Shown: positions 47,472-60,114 of the stretch, piece after piece
How the letters are laid out: each line of letters begins with the position of its first letter
Numbering within the stretch: the first letter of the stretch is position 1
Origin: Homalodisca vitripennis
Lineage: Eukaryota > Arthropoda > Insecta > Hemiptera > Cicadellidae
Length of the DNA: 64,000 bases
Assembly (NCBI RefSeq): GCF_021130785.1
Contig: NC_060213.1
Coordinates: 70,638,001 to 70,702,000 of the forward strand
Direction: 5' to 3'
Notes under the pieces: model-generated
What the model saw: the letters and a program-made list of their open reading frames with translations, nothing else
Databases searched by the model: none
What the model was told of the DNA's origin: nothing
Made by a program: the position numbers and the translations under genes

Positions 47472-47505
47472 CACTTTCATCTTAGCCAAAAGGCCGAGAA
47501 GCGAT
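47472..47505 (-). ncRNA. U2 snRNA 5'-end fragment (34 nt)
   Basis: The minus strand from 47505 reads ATCGCTTCTCGGCCTTTTGG CTAAGAT and then GAAAGTG. The first 27 bases are the conserved 5' end of spliceosomal U2 snRNA, beginning exactly at its first nucleotide. The next seven match insect U2 (CAAAGTG) except for one C-to-G change. After 47472 the match ends and LINE-associated sequence begins. No U2 branch-recognition region (GTAGTA) follows, so this is a pseudogene fragment joined to the LINE. Upstream of 47505 the DNA is AT-rich with no snRNA promoter that I can recognise. Confidence 0.85.
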
Positions 47506-50500
47506 TTTAATTGTAATAATAGTCTCATTTTTTAAGTATTGATCTAATTTAATTTTAAATGCACGTTCCAGGATATGACAGAGTAAGAGGTCATCCGTTT
47601 ATTTGTTTTGACTATAGAGCATGTCAACGACAAAAGTATGTTTCTCTACTAGTCCTAAAATGGATATTTCTTAATTAATACCGCTAAGTTTTCACCATCG
47701 TTATTCTCTATGAAATATTCTAATTCGTAAGGCAAAAAAACCCTTACATACTATTGCCTTCAAGATTATATGTATTATAGTAAAACTACAAAGCAACAAT
47801 ATGAAAATATAAGCGTCAAAAGTAAATGTTTTATACAAAATCGTTTGCGTGTTAAGGATATTGAATTAAAACAATTTGCTATTTGTTAAATGGTAATTGT
47901 TATAACTTTAATTATGAAATAGCCTTGTCTGTGTTTTGTTCAATATTTGGTTTTCTCAACAATAATGTAAGGAAAAAATTATCATGTGAGAACCTTTATA
48001 ATATGTAGTTTTCTGTAATATATGAACGTTTATTTCATGAATGTAGGTTTCGATTCAATTTAAATTCGTTTATAATTAAACCTTTGGTCTGTATTGGTTA
48101 CTTTTGTTTAAGAGGCAGCTTTGCAGTAAATATTATACAATTTATAAAAGTGGTAGCTACAGTAAGAGTTTAGAGTAAGAGTAATAGCCTGTTTATCGTG
48201 TTATGAAAGTAAAGAATGGGGCGTCACAAGATGTTACTTCTCTGACAGGAGAAAGCTTCTGGGACAGGTTAATCGCTCTTCTAAATTGTCTTCTTGGAAG
48301 ATGTGATTTAAAAAGTGTTACTTCACGATATCGTGAAACATTTCCTTTTTTTTCTATTTAAGACACGTGATTTTTGCTCCACGAGCATGATTTACTTCCA
48401 AAACATTGAAGAACAGATGATTTCATTTGTACTCCTAGGTATAGTTTATTTTATCCCAAAACTGTATAATTAGTGATTTTTCAAAAATATGTTATAAAAT
48501 TAACTTGTGTATCTATTCTAGTTACGGTTTTTAGTATAATAGATTTATTATATTTATTTAAAGATAATATATAAAGTGTATATTTTCTGTAAATCAGAAC
48601 TTTGTAAAAACTCATTTGTTTCATTAGGTGACTATATAATTACACTTTAACATTTTTATATTGGACCACTAGCTTATAGATTTCTAGTCTGTGAGTATTA
48701 AAGAGAGTATCGTAAAAATGTAATAATCGCAAATAATAAAAGTCACTATAATAAAACATCCATGAAACTTTATTGCAGTGGAACTGAAATACTCGATACG
48801 TGTATCGTTTAGCAGGCTTCGCTGAGGTAGCATGCAAAATTTCAAGCCATGACAACTTTAATAGCCTACATGTGCATCTAAGTCACAACTTCAAAATTCA
48901 TCTGATTGTACTCAAATCTTTAGCAAAGTTACTTATTCTATGATTTTTTCGAAGCTCCATCTATGTATGCTTCTTATCGTAAAGTATGTGAAAATATTAT
49001 GATAAATAATGTGCTTGTTTCCTATAATTGGAAGTAAAGTATTATAAATAACGTAAATACTAAAAATTGTATGAGTAAAGTTATATAATTTTTTTAATAT
49101 GCCATGTATTTGACATATTCATTGTGTATGGGGTATAATAAGTTTTAGAGAACGTAGATATAAAATATTGTATAAATAATAATGCAAGCTAATTAAATAA
49201 AATTATTTATTTTTCAAACAAGAAATGTCATATATACCAATAAAAAATAATAGAGGTTTATATTTATTTTTTTACTAAAATAAAACATAAAAGACAAATG
49301 TTTAAATGAAAATGATAACTGATAACTATTAATATAAAAATTATGTTTACATTTACAAAAACTAATGTTTGAGGAGAAACACCATGGTCCTAGATGTTAT
49401 TGAAATTACCAAATATTATATATATTGCATAGTAAATTTAAATATGAACTATACAATGCTCCTCAATATTTGATTAGTACTAATATCTAGAGATATTTGA
49501 ACACGAGAGAGGCTGAGACTCATTGTCATCTTTCATACAGATTGAGACTTACTTGTAATATTCTGGAATCCTTTTTACTCAATTAAAAATAATACCAATG
49601 ACTCAACAATGGCTGTACCAAATAAAATGCTAATTTCAATTAGCAGGTATCTATTATGCTACAAAAATGTTATGAAATAACATAGTAATTTATAGTTATA
49701 TGACAATTTGTAACGTAATTTGAAAATATTGTTTACATTAGAATACTATGACAAAGTTTGTTTTATGATGATTCAGTGTCAGTTTGAATGTAACAAGGGA
49801 ATTTTTAATTAACTAACCAATATTATTGATATTTTAACTGAGTAACTGACTAATTGTTCTACTATTCGAAGAAGTAAAAATATTTGTTACAACATAATCA
49901 CTAGTTTCAGTATTTATTAAAGCAGGAAATGCAAATACTTTACTACTAATAATGTTTTCCACATAAATGACAGACAGTGTACGTTAATATTTCTATTATA
50001 AAAAAACATTACGATTGAGTTTCATACTCTAATCAACAAAGCTCAAAATGGTACCATGTGTTAATTATAGATTCTTTAATATTATAAAGGTGTATTTTCT
50101 GTTTTTAAGAAATTCTTTCCTGTGAAAATTTATGATTTGTACGAATCTGAGGAATGTGAGTCTTGAAATTATATATATATATATTTATATAACACTCTGC
50201 CTACGTTAACACTGATATATTATCAACTGCCGAGGGAACTGCCTCTGAACGTGTTATCGTCGACGACACGCGCCATATTGAATATAGATGGCGCATTATG
50301 TCAACGTGAGAAACGATATGTAACTTACTCTCGATATAAGCTGTTAAACCTCACTCTGTATTAACCTGGTCCAATATTAAGACATGGCGTTTGAAATGTA
50401 TCTTTTTTTGAAAGGCAAGGGTGAAGAAAATAAACAATACATATATTCGGTTCAGTGTTTATAGTATATTCTGTACCTCATAACACACACTCGTCTCTTT

Positions 50501-53204
50501 CACTGCTTTATTATCTTCTTAATACTTGACTTTAAGATCTAGTAGTGCTTGCCTTTTGTCTGAGTGAGACTCTGTACACCCTTTTCTAGCGATGGATGAC
50601 TTCCTCATCCTTCCTGTTGGAGGCATTTAATCCACATGTTGTCCCAAAAATGTATTTCTTTCTCGGAATCTAATCGAATATTTTTAAGTATTAAACCTCA
50701 TATACTTCTTTTACATATAGACACGATTGAATTTGGTAATGGTGCATGTCTCATAATGACCACCCTTCAGGCCATTTCATATTGGTTTAAATTATTGCTG
50801 TTGGTGTTTTAAGTTAAACCTTGTTTTAATAGTCTAATTTCAGTACTGTGTTCCATTTAAAAACTAATATACAGTGATTTCTAAATTTTTGCGCTTAAGA
50901 TTTATTGTAGAATTTAATACTTGTCCTTATAACTTTGGTGTAAAGTATTTTTTTAGTTTTATTTAAATTTCCTTCTTGTTATATTGAAAAGAACCCAAAA
51001 TTCCTAATTAAAACACCAATTTTATGCAATAAAATAAGTAAAAAACGAAAGTGTCAACATATACAACGTCCATAATGTATAATAGAACTGTTCCAATTTC
51101 AAAACAGTGTTTCGAAATGTCTGTGTGATTATTTAAGAGTACGCCTGACTACGTGTCGCGCAACAGACTTGCATGGCTCCCAATATCCAAAAATTGCATG
51201 AATAATAAAGTATTCTTTAATGCTCTAAGAATCATTAATAACTAAATAGAATCTTAGTTAGCAAAGTATTGAGCTAAGGTGAGACATGGATTATTTCTGC
51301 ATTCGAACATGCAAATTAATAAATTAAGTCTCAGAAGTTCATGCAAATCGTATTACTCCTTTATTTCAATTATTTATAGAGTCATCCTCTTCAGTAATCG
51401 GCTTTCATAACAAGTATCAAAATGCAATTGACCTAAATATGCCATATATGTACTCTAACCTACTTGTTTAGTCATTTAGCTTTGTCCAAAATATTTCTCT
51501 ATGATGCTCCGTACTCACGCCATACGACGCTAAGCAATATATATTTCTATAACTTTACTCAATTTTGCCTGTTTAGTAGTTAAAACATGCAATTTATAAT
51601 ATGTAGTTTACATGTCACTCTTAAGATATTCGACGTTCAGACAATCAAAATAAATTTTGCCATTCCCCTTAGTGATAATCTTTCCTCAGATGATAAGGAA
51701 ATCTTTCTCAAGAATTACAGTAAATACAGTATACATATTAGTCGTTGAACAACATTTTTTAACAAATTTGTAATAACAACTTACTTTTAATTTTTAAAAC
51801 ATTTTCTATAACATTTTCAAAAGAGAAACTTATATGGATATCAATGTGATTGACATGTTTTTTCCAGGGAAATAAAAAATTATCCTTATGAGCTCTTTAA
51901 ATTCTAATAAAATACCGAAATATTTTACAATATTTAGGTTGCCATTATTTTTATAGCATTTTATCTTTCAACAAAAGTTTTTAATTTTTTACATATTATT
52001 AATGTATGATTTATCGCTTTATACCGAAAAGCGTAAATCGCCTTTATGGTTATTCACATTTAAATGCTATATTGTTAAAAGAAACCTTTTGAATGCACTT
52101 GATACAAGGTGCTTGCTCAGCTTTGTTAATCTTGCTATGCTGTTCCATGTGCATTCATCACAATTCTTTTTCTTAATAAATTTTACTAAGATAAATTATG
52201 TAGTTGTATGCTGTAAGTGTACATTACCAAAGTGTTTGCGAATAGAGAACAGTCTAAAATTCAATTTAATACATACAAATTCAACTTTGATAGCCTGAAG
52301 TTGTAGATTTAATATAATAGAATAAATTACGACAAAAAGAGACTGTTATATAATTTAATATCTTTGTTAGTCACCATTGTTAAGGGATATTTAAGGTGAA
52401 GCTTTGCCAGTTATTGGTAGCCCTGGGGAGAGTAATCCATTACTCGGGCCGTGTATTTACATTCACTTCCTTGTCTTGAATGGTCCGCCCCAGTTGTCAT
52501 ATGGTTACACTTGGGACTTGTGTCCAATATGCTGTTTCAACATAAGTCACTAAGCTATCCTAATAATATTGTAAATACAAAAGTGCCTTTGTTAGATTAT
52601 TTTTTATTTCGCGTATAAAATATTTAGCTGATTGTACTGAAATTTTACATGGAAATTCCTAGGATCTCTATGACGAAAATACTTCCTTATTTTTGAAAAT
52701 TAGTATATTTATTTTAAAAATTATTTTGGGCTTGTTAACTGCGCTGGTTATTAAAGCATCAAAAGTCCCATCATGGTCTCTAAAGTTGTGTAACGTGAAT
52801 TCATAAAGCCAGTTAAATGTATTCCATTGTTACGTGTAAAAATTGTTTAAGACAGCACAACCATAGGTTGCTGCGCCAAAATTATAATTCAAAACAGTTA
52901 ATTACGAAATTTAAGAAAGCTAATGATTTCTAAGGCGATTTATTTTATCAAACCCCATGGAATACTGTACATAGAGATTTTTGTAAGGTACGACCATTGG
53001 AATTTGTGAAAATCCTAGAAACTAGCAAGCATTAAATTATAAAAAGAACCTAGTTTCTTTTGAAAAATGAAAACAATTGTTATCCAAAAATGTTTTAAAT
53101 GGCTCAGAACGTTTCTCCAATGTTGTAGTATATTTAATGTTATACAATAAAACAGAATATGTATTTTAAAATAAAAAAAATCAAATATGCAGCATTCTCT
53201 TTTG
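47506..53204. other. AT-rich intergenic DNA, no gene recognised
   Basis: The longest frame is 98 codons (52002-52298), with random-looking composition. A 7-bp-arm hairpin GCGCCAT...ATGGCGC lies at 50270-50294, and an AT run at 50169-50186. Another hairpin is at 52419-52451. No elements recognised. Confidence 0.5.
52419..52451. repeat. Hairpin in a GC-richer patch
   Basis: GAGTAATCCATTACTC gives a 7-bp perfect stem, and outer GCCC/GGGC bases can extend it with a bulge. The patch continues to 52510 with above-background GC. No function assigned. Confidence 0.4.
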
Positions 53205-54215
53205 ATATACTACATGCTTTGGTGGGTATTTGTAGTAATCGTATTGATGGCATGGTTTAAGGTGATTTGCTCATATGATTTTACAGGACAATTTCCATTC
53301 TTAATGATGTTTTCAGTGCTGAAAGGAAACATTTACCTGACAGTAATATTACACTAAATACAAATATAAACAATTTAAAATCATAAGACACTTATTATTA
53401 ATCATTATTTCGTGGTAAAGCCGTTGATCAGCCTATTTCTGTAGAGAGGTAAATGTAATTCTATGTGAACTTTAATATTTTGCAATTGCTGTCATTTGAT
53501 TCAATAGTGTCATATTAGATTTTTATTATTTTATTATTCAATTTTACTCATTGTTCATTGGTTTTTTTAAATTTAATCACTTTATTTAATGATTTTGTCT
53601 TAATAGGTTTACGTAATTTATGGTATTGCACAGCATCTTTAAGTGTTAATACTCGATCTATCTGTTTCTTTTAATATTGTAACATCACACAATTGTATTC
53701 ATTTGTTAATAATTATCGGGTCAATAAACGCAAAACTTAGAACACAATCGTTAATGTTAAAGTATTGTTATTATGTTATATATAAATAGATATTTAGGTC
53801 AAATACTTTAAATTTAGCCTACAAAACCATGATAATTATTTATATAAATTTAATATATAAGAAAAACACAAATCTTCATGTTTTACTAATGTGTTTTGTC
53901 CATACTGCCTAAATGCCATATAACAGTACTCGTATATAAATTTTAAAGTTAACCATTTAACTCCATAATTAAATCTTATAATAATATTGCAATAAATTAA
54001 ACGCCTAAATATTTTAAATAATTACGATATATGGTTTTTTTGTGTATAATAATTATCAAAAAACTAAAACTGTGACTCACAACACACAATTTTGAAACGT
54101 AAAAAAGTTTGAGTGTAGTCAGCATTGGATTATTATTCTGAAATGTAAAAAAAAATACATTCAATTTTACAATACAACAAATAAATATTTAATCGAATGG
54201 ATATTAAAATGGAAT

Positions 54216-54256
<41 letters not shown>

Positions 54257-54795
54257 AAAACGTAATTTTATTGTACTCAGTATATTTTAACATGACTGTT
54301 GTGTTAGTTAAGTGATTTAATCTGCTTGATGTCGTGTTAAAAATTTATACTCAGAAAAACACTAAAAGATTCAACAAAAAACACAAATATTGTTCACACT
54401 TTATAAAACTGGACAACTCTTGTGAAATATAATTTTAAGCTACGTTAAAAAATCAATGAGATGCTGAAATATGGATCTTGTTCAACTTTATTATTGTTCA
54501 CGAAAAAATTGATGTAAAATCCTCAAGTTGAATGGATTTAGATGTTCTTTTCCACGCTTAGTATTACCACCGACATTGTGTAAAATGCTGGAATATTTCA
54601 GATCTCTTGAATAGCGAATGTGTATCGGATATACTTCACTTGGTAAAAAGCTTCTAAACCAACATGCATTTCAAATGAGAAAATATACACTTATAAAGCA
54701 CATCAACATTTCTTTCATAAATGCATGTGAGGTGGCTTCCATATTTTACATTGGAATGTATTTTTCTAAAGTATTTCAAGAATAGACTAAATAAC
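53205..54795 (+). repeat. Dispersed repeat A, copy 2
   Basis: Collinear with 29585-31430 (see there). The best-matching end is 54480-54625: TTCAACTTTATTATTGTTCA then CG, TCAAGTTGAATG, TCTTGAATAGCGAATGTGTA, CACTTGGTA..AAGCTTCTA, corresponding to 31095-31270. A (TA)n run at 54218-54253 interrupts it. Confidence 0.6.
54218..54253. repeat. (TA)n microsatellite
   Basis: About 18 uninterrupted TA units. Confidence 0.92.
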
Positions 54796-55647
54796 TGTAT
54801 TCAAACGTTGCAATACGCTCAGCTATGGGCATCCAGTATAATTCCAAATTTTATTTTGTTGTTCAGTAGTTATTTCAATCGTTCTTAATTGAAAAGAGAC
54901 AAAAGTAGAAGGGGTTATGGTTAACGCAGTATGCTATCATAGGATCAATATTTATTACATTACTAATTATCTGTTGTGTTGTTACCCTAACTGTGTTAAT
55001 TTTCTTTGTTGAATTTAATATTTTTGAAGAAATACCTGGAGAAATTTAGGAATAATACCGAGGAGGAAGAGTCGGGATTCTATACAAATTCTAAGTACCT
55101 AATGGAGATTCATTTATAAATTTAGACTTATTGGTAATATTAATATATCTTTGTATGGAATTTTCTCACTTGGCTCTTAGCGTTTTATTAACCTCGAGTA
55201 TCATTAATAATTTATTTTTTAGAAGTCCTCAATTGAAAATAACAATTTGCATTATTTGTAGCTGAACATTACAAAACCAAGTTAAAAACTTACTCCAAAA
55301 TTGTGGAAATGTTCAAAACTAAATTTTATTTTTTCTATTGTTAAATGTGTTAAATATTGGTCAACAATACAGCTATGTCCTAAAATATTACTTTGTAGTG
55401 TTTAGGAAACACATATTAAACTGGATATAAGTCTTAAACGTGAGCCTTCTTTATTTCAGACCTCAAGAGCTTTACCTGGGATCAGAGAATTCGTGGTATA
55501 ATAAATATATTAAAGACACTTTATATGTTTTCAAGTTACAAAAAAAGGTGTCGTCGCACAGCTATTGTTGTATACATATAACCAAAACCGATACTTCACT
55601 AATCCTAAAGATACTAAAACTTCTGTTGCATAAGAGGTAGCAGTAAA
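54796..55647. other. Intergenic, no gene recognised
   Basis: AT-rich. A 66-codon frame (55440-55640) has no recognisable features. Confidence 0.5.
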
Positions 55648-55835
55648 CCGTGCAGTTCAGTGGGTCCAACCGTTATCTCAATATGGCCGTATCAATCAAG
55701 GTTGAGAGTGGCTGCTCTTTGGACGGGTGACCACAAAGCGATATTGTCATTACAGCAACCAATTCGCGTCCTGCAGTGGTGGTCTGGAATTTAAAATTTT
55801 AAGCTGTTGGTTAAGGTTACGTGTTAGAGGGGTTT
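55648..55835 (+). repeat. 5S-like SINE, copy 1
   Basis: GCAGTTCAGTGGGTCCAACC, GTTATCTCAATATGGCCGTA, TCAATCAAGGTTGAGAGTGG, CTGCTCTTTGGACGGGTGAC and CACAAAGCGATATTGTC run parallel to the better copy at 57161-57380 (opposite strand). The GGACGGGTGACC segment corresponds to the GGATGGGTGACC box of 5S rRNA. Distal matches (AAGCTGTTGGTT, GTGTTAGAGGGG) reach 55835. Diverged; not functional 5S. Confidence 0.7.
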
Positions 55836-57160
55836 AGTAACCATAATGTTACCTAAACAGAAAAACATGTATTTATTTCAGTAGTTACAAAATGTTATAT
55901 GAAACAGGCCACATAATAAAATAAAGAGAGTAAAATAATGGTCAATTAATATAATTGATATATTAGTACAGTTTGACAAGAATTATTGTAAAGAATACGA
56001 AATATTTGTAGCAAAATGGTTTTAACTCTTTTATGTATTAGCCTGCATAGATTTTTCAGGTACCGAGGTAGTAGCTTATAGAGCCAATCAGCTAAATATT
56101 TCATGCCATTTTTAAAAAGTGGTAATCTACAGACAGACCTTTATGACGCGTATTGTACTGGTGGTTGAAGGCTTATTTTTTACAACATATAGTTGTAAAG
56201 AATGTTGAAACTTCAAGTATGTATAACCTTGTAAGAGAGATAATTGACAGTTACCGAAACAGGTTTACAGTGAGCGCGACAACTATATCCCGATACAAGA
56301 CGAAAAATCCGCATTTTGAGTCTAAATACTCTTACTTTTAATAGATGACCTCTAGAATCCAATAGCATATTTAAACCTGATGTAAACTCGACCAAACTCA
56401 AAATGTGAGACAGTAGATTGAACCCGAATTAAATTTAAACTGCTATAAGTAGGTACTTTTTGATCGAAGAAAGCTACTCAGTTCTACGTAAGTGTATATA
56501 TTTTCTTCATCGGGACAGTAAGGTTATCTCTATGCTACTGAATATTTCAAAGACTGGAACTACATTTGGCTAGAAGGAAACACTTTTTGATGAAAGCAGA
56601 TTTTCTATCCTCATTTAAAATTTTTTTGATCAGTGCAGCAATTCAGCTGTGGCGTCGAAAATATAATTCATTCGAGCCAGAAATGCTCGCGCATGCCCAA
56701 ATCCTGATATGACAGTAAGTCTTAAACTTCCATAACTTAATTACGTTAACTGAACATACGTGGAAAATTACGTTTGAAAATTAACAAAGGGCTCTATAAT
56801 AGTATAGTATGACTAATAGGCTACGGACTTCCATATAAAAAGTTTTGACAAAATTTTGTTTGAATACTTCATGAAGTATTCCTTATTTTAAAAGAATACT
56901 ACAGTGTTCGAGAATACTAAGAATGGAGACAAACGTGGACCTCTATAATTAGTTTATCTTATTTTAGGCTTCATGGCCAACTCGTATACGTGTTTTATAT
57001 ATCACATTGTATATACATGTATTTTGATGATTTTCCCATGAATTTTGTGTTTTCTGACAATCAATTAATTAAGTTGAGTTGAGTTGAGGTTGCGTTTGTA
57101 AACGGTCTTAAAATGCAATGATTAGTTTTAAAAAGTAAAAAAAAGTAAAGAATGTCTTAT
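55836..57160. other. Intergenic, no gene recognised
   Basis: AT-rich with short open frames only (62 codons at 56153-56341 and its antisense). No element recognised between the two SINE copies. Confidence 0.5.
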
Positions 57161-57380
57161 TTTACCAGGCTAAGTTAAGGCTAAGAAGCCCTCTCTAACA
57201 CTTAACGTGGAGACCAACGGCTTAGAGGTGACTTTCGAACCACCAACAATTGCCGGCAGACGGGCTGCTTGCAAGGACAGGATCGCTCAGCGGTCACCCA
57301 TCCTAGCAGCAGCCACGCTCGACGTTGCTTGATCTGCTTATCTTGAGATAACCGCCGTACCCGCTACACTACACCATAGG
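57161..57380 (-). repeat. 5S-like SINE, copy 2 (best preserved)
   Basis: On the minus strand: TATGGTGTAGTGTAGCGGGT, then ACGGCGGTTATCTCAAGATA, then AGCAACGTCGAGCG and GGATGGGTGACCGCTGAGCG. AAGCAACGTCG...GGATGGGTGACCGC has the same order and nearly the same spacing as the internal promoter part of 5S rRNA (AAGTTAAGCAACGTCGGGC ... TTGGATGGGTGACCGC). A GGTTCGAAAGTC (B-box-like) lies further down and the element ends near GCCTGGTAAAATAAGA. That pattern suits a Pol III-transcribed SINE of SINE3 (5S-derived) type. The family name is not known to me. Confidence 0.72.
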
Positions 57381-57544
57381 TTTGAAAACTTACCCCTACA
57401 ATTTTACTGAAACTAAACCCTTATTACATATTATAATATCCGACTGAAAAACCCCTCATTACAAACTAAGCCGTTGTAAACTAGAATGCGGAATCAATAT
57501 GTTATAATTTCATAAATATTATTGTTATGCAAGTAAGAGTTAAT
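57381..57544. other. Short AT-rich spacer
   Basis: Nothing recognised. Confidence 0.5.
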
Positions 57545-57775
57545 TAAGTTATTAGCAGTGTCGTGTGGGATGATATGAGTCCTAAATAAGCACTATTTGT
57601 AGTGTCACAAGTCTTCCGTAAATCTGGCAAAACGTCAGGCACATTGCAGACCTCAAAGCAATCTGCATGTTGGAGATGGTTTAAACATAGTCACCATTAG
57701 TGGGATTAATACAAGAAGTTCTTTTATTTTATAAAATGTTTATTTCATTTTATGTGTTTATATTACGGTTTAGAC
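57545..57775 (-). repeat. Dispersed repeat B, copy 2 (inverted)
   Basis: Reverse complement of the 40720-40930 repeat. It begins in CAGTGTCGTGTGGGATGATA and ends near TTTATGTGTTTATATTA. No open frame. Confidence 0.75.
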
Positions 57776-58164
57776 AGCGCTTAAAATTATGAAACTACCA
57801 TTCTCAACAAATAGCATAACTTTCTAAAAGGGCATGGTTTTCGTTTGTTACATATATTATTTGCAATCTAATTTAAAGTGATAATCTTTTATCTGCAGGT
57901 TCCAAATCAACGGATGGTACTAAGAAACCATTATCTGTGATATAACAGATGTATGGGTTTCTATTTCAATTCATAGCTGTTATAATACTTAATAAAAATC
58001 GTCTGCTTTTTGACATACAAGCACAAAGTCTGCTATATCATTTTAATATTCAACCCATTGAAAACCAAAAATTAATTTGTTTTGTAAATTTCTACACGTA
58101 CTAAATATTAGGTTACAGTACAGTCTCGTCCTGTAAAATATACTTTACTGTATAATTTCATGTA

Positions 58165-58189
58165 CCGTAAACCGGGGCTACTTTGCACC
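58165..58189 (+). repeat. Left TIR
   Basis: 25 bp, beginning CCGTAAACCGGGGCTACTTT; exact inverse of 59821-59845. Confidence 0.93.
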
Positions 58190-58693
58190 TTGTGAGGTTA
58201 CTTTGCACCAAAGTTGAAAAAAGATTCAACTCTATCTGTAGGAGAAACTATTAATCATTTCGACCTAGTTTCACAATTCTCCACTAGGCTGCACCATCTT
58301 CTACATGATTTGTGTGAACAGACACTTTATCCCGCCATTTTGGATATTTGTGGGAAGAGTTGTCTTTGTATCTTCAGTTTTGTTTGAATTGTTACGTCAA
58401 AAAAGTGCCGTTTTTACGGTATTAGAGAACGTCAGAGAAAGGCAAGTGTGGTATATTTATGTGTAGAATTTTATTATCTTACAAATAACAACAGTAACTG
58501 AGAGTTTATATCAATACTCATTAAATTATCATCCATTTTAAGTTTAAGGTTACTTTTAAGAGAAAGACGGGGTTACTTTGCACCAGCATAAGTAGAGCCT
58601 TCAGCTGTTTGTTCTGCTTTCCTCGTTGCCCTGCAGTCAACACGAGAGGCCTGCAGCACAAAGCCACAAATAACAAGAAAAAAGAAACTTGCG

Positions 58694-59311
58694 GTGCCAG
58701 CAGGAAAAAGTTTATCTCACGAAGAAACGATTTCCATGCAATCACTTGTAACTAGCGATAATGCTAGTGTTAAACACCCAAAATCTATGACTGATGACCA
58801 AACACCAAGCACGAGTAAGGCAACCACAAAGACTTGTTTAACTAAAGGAAAAAAATCGTGTCAGCCTAAATTTCAACGGGATAGTAGTGATGAGTCCATA
58901 GATGACCCATCAAAAATGTGTATTGATGAAAGTTCCTCCGACGATGACTGGAAGTCCTATAGGAAAAAGAAATTAGAGGAGATAAATGAAGCAGCAAAAG
59001 AAGAGGCTTTTCTAACAATAAAATCAGGACTGAAACCCATTAACAAGTCTGATCTACAAGTAGATTCATTTGTTGTTGTTAACTACGAAAATGAATATTA
59101 ACCAGGTACCACTGTAAACGTTGATGAAAATGGAGCTTTTGTACGTGCAATGATGAATTCCCTAGGCAACTGGAAGTGGCCTGTTAATAAGGATGTTTTA
59201 TTTTATGAGTGGAATGAAATTGCTGGATCTATAAATCCACCCAAAATTTTGAGCAAAAGAGGAATATTTGCAGTTCCAGAGCTTCAAGACAATTTTGGAA
59301 AAATGGACTAA
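58694..59311 (+). pseudogene. C-terminal transposase-associated domain, one stop
   Basis: Open frame VPAGKSLSHEETISMQSL continues, with a Ser/Thr/Lys-rich linker and an acidic cluster (DSSDESIDDPS, DESSSDDDW), to a stop at 59099-59101. The frame then reads on without shift: PGTTVNVDENGAFVRAMM, NWKWPVNKDVLFYEW, INPPKILSKRGIFAVPEL, ending at 59309-59311. The VDSFVVVNYENEY-stop-PG join sits where homologous domains read Y-Y-P-G. Such V-V-x-Y...W-P...D-V...RG-x-F-x-V-P-E tails follow DDE_1 (pogo/jerky-like) transposases in several animals; I recognise the pattern but cannot name a family. No DDE core is present upstream. The start at 58694 (GTG) is only the edge of the open frame; the true upstream exon or domain is missing. 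Confidence 0.55.
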
Positions 59312-59820
59312 TTTTTTTTTAAGAATATGCATTATTAAGTGTGTATTATATGTTATAATGTTTTTGAACATAGACCTGCAAGTATTTATTAGGTTTTAAG
59401 CTTCAGAATCTCTAAGTTTGTCATTTTGTCACTGTCAATTTTCCCATGTTAAATACACTTTGTGACGTATCATGAGTTTTTGTTGTTTTCCCCCTTTCAG
59501 GTAAAAAAAATTAAATCATATAAGTATTCAGTGGTTCCAACAGATGTTTAAGGGATTCTGAACAGGTCTTACTTTGCACCAACAAAGTTTTTCATAAAAA
59601 GATAAATAATTTTTCAGGTGGTGCAAAGTAACCCGCTCCTATGGTATACTTTGCACCAAATTAAAAAAATACATAAAAAATATTTAAATATATAATACAG
59701 AAATTTATGAGTGTGGAATGGTTTCCTGGATGTATAAGAATTAATAAAAACCAGTAGTTTGTTAATTTTTTGAAATGCTTTATTTTTTATGAGATAATAT
59801 TTATTTAAACTCCTAAAAGT

Positions 59821-59845
59821 GGTGCAAAGTAGCCCCGGTTTACGG
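59821..59845 (-). repeat. Right TIR
   Basis: 25 bp, beginning GGTGCAAAGTAGCCCCGGTT; followed by TA. Confidence 0.93.
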
Positions 59846-60114
59846 TAGTTGATTTCCTGTTACCTGTGTGTAAATACATTTTGTAGTATTTGGGAAAGGC
59901 CAACCTCAATCATTTCGAAATGCACGACTTCCACCTAAAAATCGAAGAATTAGGGATGTATTATAAAAAGACTTTTAATATTGAAAGGCGCTTTATTTTT
60001 GTATCTAATACAAAAAGTCCTTAAAAATTGAATGGCATCGTTATTATTGTATTAATTCAATCAAAATCGATAATTTACTCATTTAGATACCTCCTCAACC
60101 AGATATCACTAAAG

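Larger units (their letters stand above)
58165..59845 (+). mobile_element. TA-flanked DNA transposon with perfect 25-bp TIRs, internally deleted
   Basis: CCGTAAACCGGGGCTACTTT then GCACC at 58165-58189 is exactly inverted at 59821-59845. TA flanks both ends (58163-58164, 59846-59847), so the superfamily is Tc1/mariner or pogo-like. At 1.68 kb it holds only the C-terminal part of a transposase-like frame (58694-59311), so a catalytic domain is absent and it would need help from a full element. The 11-mer TACTTTGCACC occurs seven times: 58179, 58199, 58574, 59570, 59647 direct, and 59620 and 59821 inverted. The identical TIRs suggest a young insertion. Confidence 0.85.

Noticed and set aside
50270..50294. 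GCGCCAT/ATGGCGC hairpin
   Set aside because: Seven-bp arms with an 11-bp loop are easily met by chance in 64 kb; no neighbouring structure supports a role.
52002..52298. 98-codon open frame
   Set aside because: No recognisable motif and AT-rich composition; likely chance.
57290..57335. Functional 5S rRNA gene
   Set aside because: Only the internal boxes are 5S-like; both 5S ends are missing and the sequence is embedded in a repeated SINE-like unit.
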